From Mortierella sp. BCC40632 (Eukaryota > Mortierellomycota > Mortierellomycetes > Mortierellales > Mortierellaceae), in NCBI GenBank assembly GCA_011634665.1, contig WAEK01000022.1, positions 669,501 to 733,500 of the forward strand: 64,000 nt of DNA. The letters are read 5' to 3'. The notes under the pieces are model-generated. The model did no database searches and had not been told where the DNA came from. It saw only the letters and a program-made list of their open reading frames with translations. Within the stretch, counting starts at the first letter, position 1; every line of letters starts with the position of its first letter. This document shows positions 58,879 to 64,000 of this stretch, in pieces. A program made the position numbers and the translations under genes.

Positions 58879-60008
58879 TCTTCCTCTTCTTCTCCACTCT
58901 TCTTCTCGGGGTCAGTCGGTGGCCGCCTGCACGCATTCTCATTGGCGCGCCTGATCCTCAGCCTCCGGTCCGCCTTAAGATGACCTACACAGGCTGACCT
59001 AGCTGACCTAGCTGACCTAGCGTCCCAGGTCTGTTTGTCAGAGTGGCTGGCTTCGTGGCTGGCATAGTTGTATTCGTTGTAATCAGGTCTGTGGTCTGCT
59101 TTGTGTTCATCCCTGCCTCTCTTCTCTCTTTTGCGTTCTTTCTCAGCCTTCCACCCATCGCCTCTGTAGAGCAGCCAATCCCAGAGGATAGTTTGCCCAC
59201 TCCCCTCTCCGAACCTCTGGGGACTAAGGACCTACCACGAGTCGACAGCATTGGTAGTCGATTCCCTATCTCTCATAGCAGTATGTGTCGCGTTCTTGTG
59301 AAGAGGAGGGGGATGAAAAAAAAAAAAAGGATAAAGGGAAAAAAGGGCCGTTGGTCCACATCCAACCAGCAACGCACGCACGTCTGGTCAAGTTGATCCA
59401 GGAGTTGGCTGCCACTGCCCTGTTCCGTCCGGCCGGCTGTTCTCTCAGCCTGTTGTCTCATGGGAGGCTCATCACAAATCATCATTCCCCCCTCCCCTCC
59501 CCTGTGCTGTCTGCCTGCCTCGCTTTCTTACACAACACACAGGTCGGAGCCGAAAAAAAAAAAAAAAAAAAAAAAAAAAGAGACATGGACATGACTGAGT
59601 CAGCGGGGTCGAGGTGGACCATGCGCCTGCGACTTGTCGCTCTGAGGGGAGAGTGGGTGGAGTGGGAGAGAGGAAGATCCGGCAACAGGCTGAATCCTCG
59701 ACGTTTCTCACTCTCACTCTCACTCGTTGTTTTTTTTTTTATTGTTCGTTGCAAGGTGTGAGAGAAACAAACAGGAGAAGATGAAGGTGAAAAAATGAGG
59801 AAAAGAGCATTGTCGCAGAAGGTGCAGACAAGCAAATAAGAGAGAGAGAGAGAGAGAGAAGGTGATGGCTGCGCATGAGAAAAAGCTCACAGTGCAACCA
59901 GGCCTGTGACTTTGAGAAAGAGGAGAACGCCGGGAACAGCATGGGTGATATGGGCTGAAGTGAGCACGGAGCGACCAAGGCGGAGCAAGTGCCGGCTAGG
60001 TGGGCCTG

Positions 60009-60016
60009 TATAAAAA
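60009..60016 (+). promoter_or_regulatory. Candidate TATA box of the PAQR gene
   Basis: TATAAAAA on the plus strand, 556 bases before the start codon; a long leader rich in C and T separates them. Confidence 0.4.
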
Positions 60017-60248
60017 GAGAAGAGAAGAGAGAGAGAGGGAGAGAGAAAAAAAAAGCAGCCACTCTTTTTTCTTCTCCCGCCCAACAGCTGTTGCTTTCTA
60101 GTTGTCTCTCTTTTTTTTTGCTCACTTTCTTCTTTCTCTTCTCTCCTCTCCTTCTCCGCTCGCTCTTCGTTCGTTCCTCTCTCTCTTTCTCTCTTCACTC
60201 TCCACTCTCCTTCTTTCCCCTTCTCTCGGCGGTCCATTCCCGATCTGC

Positions 60249-60402
60249 CATCTTCCTTCCTTCCATCCATCTTCCTTCCTTCATCCATCCATCCCTTCAT
60301 CCATCCCTTCCTTCATCCATCCATCCTTCCTTCCTTCCCGCCCTTCTTCCATCTCTTCTTCCATCCCTTCAGCCATCCCTTCAGCCATCCCTTCAGCCTT
60401 CC
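60249..60402 (+). repeat. CCTTCCATC-type degenerate repeat in the PAQR leader
   Basis: Repeated CTTCCTTCC, ATCCATCC and CCATCCCTTCAG units fill about 150 bases of the probable 5' untranslated region. Confidence 0.75.
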
Positions 60403-60571
60403 GCTTATCTATCCATTCTTCCATCGGCATCATCTCCACCCTTTCGAGCCCACCACCACCACCTCCTCCTCTCCACAAGCAATAACCTCTCATTCTACCT
60501 GCGATCCATCCAACCAACACCTACCCATCCCACTCCTGATCCGATCCTCATCCAAAGAACATATTAAAAAA

Positions 60572-62357
60572 ATGACAGAGCTCAAGAAGCGGTCTCGGTC
60601 CAGCTCTGTGCGGTTAGGTGTTCAGGCTGCTGCAAGCAAGGCAGCGGCTGCCATCCTCCCGCTCGACCTTGAGGGCATCGACTCGGCCATCCTCGACCGT
60701 CTTGACTCGATCATCCAAAAGATTGAATCCCGCATCCGTTCCATCGAGCATTCGTCACTCGAAAAGGTTGACCATACCTTGCGCCAGCTCGAGGAAACCT
60801 ATGCGATCATGGAGATGCCCTCGATCGACGACAAGGTCGGTGCTACACTCCGTATCCTTGAGGGTACCTACCAGCATGCACTCCATGCCAAATCTTCAAT
60901 GCGCGAGAAGCTCAACACTGCCATCTCGATCCTCGAGGAAAAGTGCATCGAACTCGAGCAAACCTCGTTTGAAAAGATGGACGATGCCATGGGAATGTTT
61001 GAAAGCACCCGCAATACCATCGAGTCTCATCGTCGTGCTGCTCTAGCAGGAGCCAAGCGACTGCTTCGCTTCGAGGAACTGCCTGAGCAATGGCAGGAGA
61101 ACAAGTACATCTTTTCTGGTTACCGGTTCCTCTCCTCCAAGACGCAGTGCTTCCAGTCCATTTTCTATGTCCACAATGAGTCAGGCAATATTTGGACACA
61201 TCTCCTCGGCTTCTTTTACTTTTTGGCTGTCGGGATCTACTTTTTCTCAGGCTCGAACCCGTACTTTTCGACTCCTTCGTTGACCCCGCATCGTAATCTG
61301 CCCTATGTTCCAGCGGATGGGTATGACAAGCTGGTCTTTTTGGTCTTTTTCCTGGCCGTGTACAAGTGTCTACTCATGTCGTCGCTCTGGCATACGTTTG
61401 CTCAGATTGCGCATGAAGGAACGATGCGGTGCATGGCCTGTCTGGACTATGTTGGGATTTCGGTGCTGATTGCGGCGAGTGTTGTTGTGACCGAGTACTA
61501 TGGCTTTTACTGCGAATCGCTTTATCGCAACAGCTACATCGCAGCAACGGCCCTCTTTGGCGTCGCTGGCGTAGTTGTCCCCTGGCTGTCGTGGTTTGAC
61601 CAAAAAGGTAATTGCATTCCTCTCCTTTTTTTTTTTTTTCTATCACAGACCTTGTGTTTGTCTGTTGGTGAGGAAGAAATCGGGTAAACAGTTTTTTTTT
61701 TCCCACTTAGACAGTGAGCCGTTGGTATCTCTGCGCGCATTTTTTTTTTTTTTTTTTTTTCTCACTCTCTGCCTCCCCCGCCAAATCCACACAAATCACC
61801 GTTCCTGGCCATTTGTTGGGTTGCTCAACACTACTGGCCTCTGTACACACGCGATCGATCGAGCTGTGCATCACCTCTCTCTCTCTCTCTCTCTCCTGAT
61901 CAACAAAAACAACAACAACAACAACAACAACAACAGCGCACAAACTAACCTACTTATTTTCGCTCCCTCCTCTCTCTCCATTCCCATCCCTATAGAGACG
62001 CGCTGGCTCCGCATCACCTTCTTCATCTCCATGGCTGCCTCGGCCCTGCTCCCCGTCTTCCATCTCATGCTGATCCAGGGCGCAGGTCCGACCCTGGAGT
62101 GGCTTTTCCCTCTTCTCAAATCCATGGGTTCGTATCTCCTTGGTGTCTTCCTCTATGCGAACCAATACCCCGAGCGCATCTTCCCCGGTCGATTCGACCA
62201 TTTGGGTTCATCGCACCAGCTCTGGCACCTTTGCGTCCTCGGTGGTGTCTACTTTCACTTTACTGCCGCTCTCGGCTTTTGGGAGAGACGATACGAGTTT
62301 GGATGTCCCTCTGGATTCGAGGGCATTGCTCCTCTTGGTGGACTTGTTGCCCTGTAA
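60572..62357 (+). CDS. PAQR/adiponectin-receptor-like membrane protein, Izh3-type
   Basis: Two exons, 60572-61607 and 61996-62357, GT-AG and in phase, 465 residues. The C-terminal half is a seven-helix PAQR domain with the family motifs SIFYVHNESGNIWTHLLG, MSSLWHTFAQ, CLDYVGISVLIAASV and SHQLWHLCVLGGVYFHF, whose Glu/Asn, Ser, Asp and three His residues form the zinc-dependent hydrolase-like site. The N-terminal 185 residues are amphipathic and helical with a repeating pattern (LDSIIQKIESRIRSIEHSSL, KVDHTLRQLEETYAIM, KVGATLRILEGTYQHAL, EKLNTAISILEEKCIELEQT), like the extended N-terminus of yeast Izh3. PAQR proteins in yeast affect zinc and sterol homeostasis and may act as ceramidases. The intron carries an AAC repeat (61903-61935). 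A strong CT tract follows the stop. Confidence 0.92.
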
Positions 62358-62386
62358 AACATGGGGACATCCGCTATTGTTGCTAG

Positions 62387-62453
<67 letters not shown>

Positions 62454-62766
62454 CTATCCCTATTTCACATCGCATTTCTCTACATCTCTATTCTCGTTCC
62501 TGCATACCAAATATCTTTCTTGCTATATCCCCCAGGGCAACAATAGGAATGCCCCAATATATTGTATAAACCTCTCCTCGGCCCATCTTGCACAGCACAG
62601 AATAGCACAGCCAATTGCTGCACAGCAGACCATTTTGTCGGTACTTGGACAACACTGCTAATCAGTCAACCAACCAACCGACCATAAAAAGAAAAAAAAA
62701 AAGAAGTGGAGTCTGTGATTGCATTTGATGCATTAACCCACTCTAGTCTCCATAGCAAACGAAAAG

Positions 62767-62798
<32 letters not shown>

Positions 62799-64000
62799 CG
62801 CACTCTAATAAAAAAAATAAAAAAAAAAAAGAAAGGATTTACGTTACAGAGGTTCTTACTCTTTCCTCTCTAAGAAAAGACAATGATAACTGACTCCTCT
62901 CCGGAGATAACAGGCTCTAGTAGATGCCTTATTCCCCAGTCTTTTCTGAAGAGCCCGTCCCTGAGGAGGAGGAAAACTTGTTTGGAAGGAGGGGGGGGGA
63001 GAGAGGGGCCAACAACGATCTCATTTGCCAATTGTTAGTGAGCCTCTCCAAATCTATACACACACACAAAAAAAAAAATCCTCCTTCGTGTCTAGGAGGC
63101 ACTCTGAGAGTCTGACTATGGGAACGCATCCCTTTTTTTTTTTTTTTTCTTCTTCTTCGTTCGCCATGTGAACTTTATAGATTCAACTCCCTTCCCTCTC
63201 TCCCCAAAAAATGTTTGCTCTTCCCCACGTTCCCACGTTGGATGAATGGATCTGGGTCACGTTTCAGGTATCGAAAAAATATGATTTCGTTGTGCGCGTC
63301 TCTCTCACTGCAGAAACTCGATGCTGTATGTAGAAGATGGACCCTGTGTATGAATAGTCTGTTGTTGGTCTGTGCTCTCATGCGGGCTTAGTCTTTTCTT
63401 TTTTCTTTTTCTTCTTTTTCTTCTTCCTCATCCTCCTTCTCCTCCTCCTCTTGGATTAGACCCTGAAGTGGGTTCTTTTCTCATGAAGGAGGAAAAAAAA
63501 AAAAAAAAGGTATTAGAGCCTGGACTAGCAAGAGCTTTGGACCTGCTCTGTGAAAGAAAGAAAGAAAGATGAGCCAGGGACCAACTAACAACGAGAAAAG
63601 GCTCTGGATTAAAGATCACTTTCCTTTGCTGGGCGTTACCAGGTAGACTTTACGCGTCTTTTTTTTTTTTGAGGCAGGGGGCTCTCATTTGGCATACATT
63701 CCTTTTAATCGCATGGCGTTTTGAACCTCACAATTCTGGCAAGTCAAGCGCGAAATCTAATTCTTTCCCCCTCTCGCCTTACCTCACGCGGATCAATTTG
63801 TTCGGTCATGGACGTTGTAGGCGATTGCTTTAAAGCCAATCCTTCTCGTTCTCCTACTTTATCTTTCATTCTCCTGTCCTTGCCCTTTGTCTATTGGCTT
63901 TCTCTGATGTTTATTTACAATATATCTTTTTTTTTTTTTTTTTTCTTTTCTTTCTCTCTCTTCACCTTCCAAACGACCAAGTGCCAGATCCAGGCTATCC
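62358..64000. other. 3' flank of PAQR and window end, no gene seen
   Basis: It holds a (CT)n tract at 62394-62448, long A runs (62767-62796 and 62807-62830), a T run at 63132-63148 and CT/T-rich DNA to the window edge. The last 60 bases look like a pyrimidine-rich leader or acceptor, so a plus-strand gene may begin just beyond the window, but nothing can be called. Confidence 0.5.
62394..62448 (+). repeat. (CT)n microsatellite after the PAQR stop
   Basis: About 27 CT units start 37 bases after the PAQR stop codon. Confidence 0.9.

Larger units (their letters stand above)
58737..60571. promoter_or_regulatory. Divergent intergenic region, DUF3605/PAQR
   Basis: No supportable gene. It holds a CT tract (58841-58874), a nonamer repeat of CTGACCTAG (three copies, about 58994-59020), a 26-base A run (59554-59579), a candidate TATA box at 60009-60016 and a CCTTCCATC-rich leader. 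Confidence 0.5.

Noticed and set aside
59043..59396. Plus-strand frame of 117 codons with a hydrophobic start
   Set aside because: It runs into an A-rich tract as poly-Lys and has no homologous feature; it looks like promoter DNA of the divergent gene pair.

Overview
The window is nuclear DNA of a filamentous fungus, most likely an early-diverging zygomycete-type lineage (Mucoromycota/Mortierellomycota, Mortierellaceae-like). The basis is spliceosomal introns with fungal GTAAGT/YAG sites in most genes, a CotH-family surface protein with a probable GPI signal, a PTEN phosphatase, intron-rich housekeeping genes and very abundant (CT)n, poly-A and poly-T tracts. The clade call is inference; nothing here fixes the species. 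There are no bacterial operons, CRISPR arrays or intact transposons that I can see.

I resolved 15 protein genes, 14 of them with a start codon and a product or family that can be argued; exon junctions were placed by hand and checked for phase. In order: PTEN lipid phosphatase (-, 1912-5723); EI24/RRT8-type membrane protein (+, 6603-8055); LAG1/LAC1 ceramide synthase (+, 8819-12007); NCS2/CTU2 tRNA thiolation subunit (-, 12455-14774); an unassigned low-complexity protein with a kinase N-lobe-like patch (+, about 18698-23007); a very long disordered protein ending in a VTC1/DUF202 membrane domain (-, 23890-28309); CotH protein (-, 29171-31323); STS1/Cut8 proteasome tether (+, 33572-35207); GH16 glucanase-like cell-wall enzyme (-, 39369-40613); TFIIIC subunit 6 (-, 45916-47128); 6-pyruvoyl-tetrahydropterin synthase (+, 47695-49219); LYRM2-like LYR protein (-, 49926-50620); membrane-bound GNAT acetyltransferase (+, 51407-52450); secreted beta-helix (pectate-lyase-superfamily-like) protein with a long acidic tract (-, 52887-56410); DUF3605 protein (-, 57677-58495); and a PAQR/Izh3-type receptor-like membrane protein (+, 60572-62357).

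Between these lie gene-poor islands at about 14.8-18.6, 35.2-39.4 and 40.6-45.9 kb. Two of them hold coding-like exon pieces interrupted by stops and frameshifts, read here as decayed genes (plus strand near 16.4-17.1 kb; minus strand near 43.5-45.0 kb).

As in most eukaryotic windows the genes do not form an operon. Several act in membrane lipid or lipid-signal biology (PTEN, EI24-domain protein, ceramide synthase, PAQR), three are secreted or wall-linked (CotH, GH16, beta-helix protein), and the rest are housekeeping. Divergent pairs that may share promoters are PTEN/EI24, TFIIIC6/PTPS, LYRM2/GNAT and DUF3605/PAQR; LAG1/NCS2 converge.
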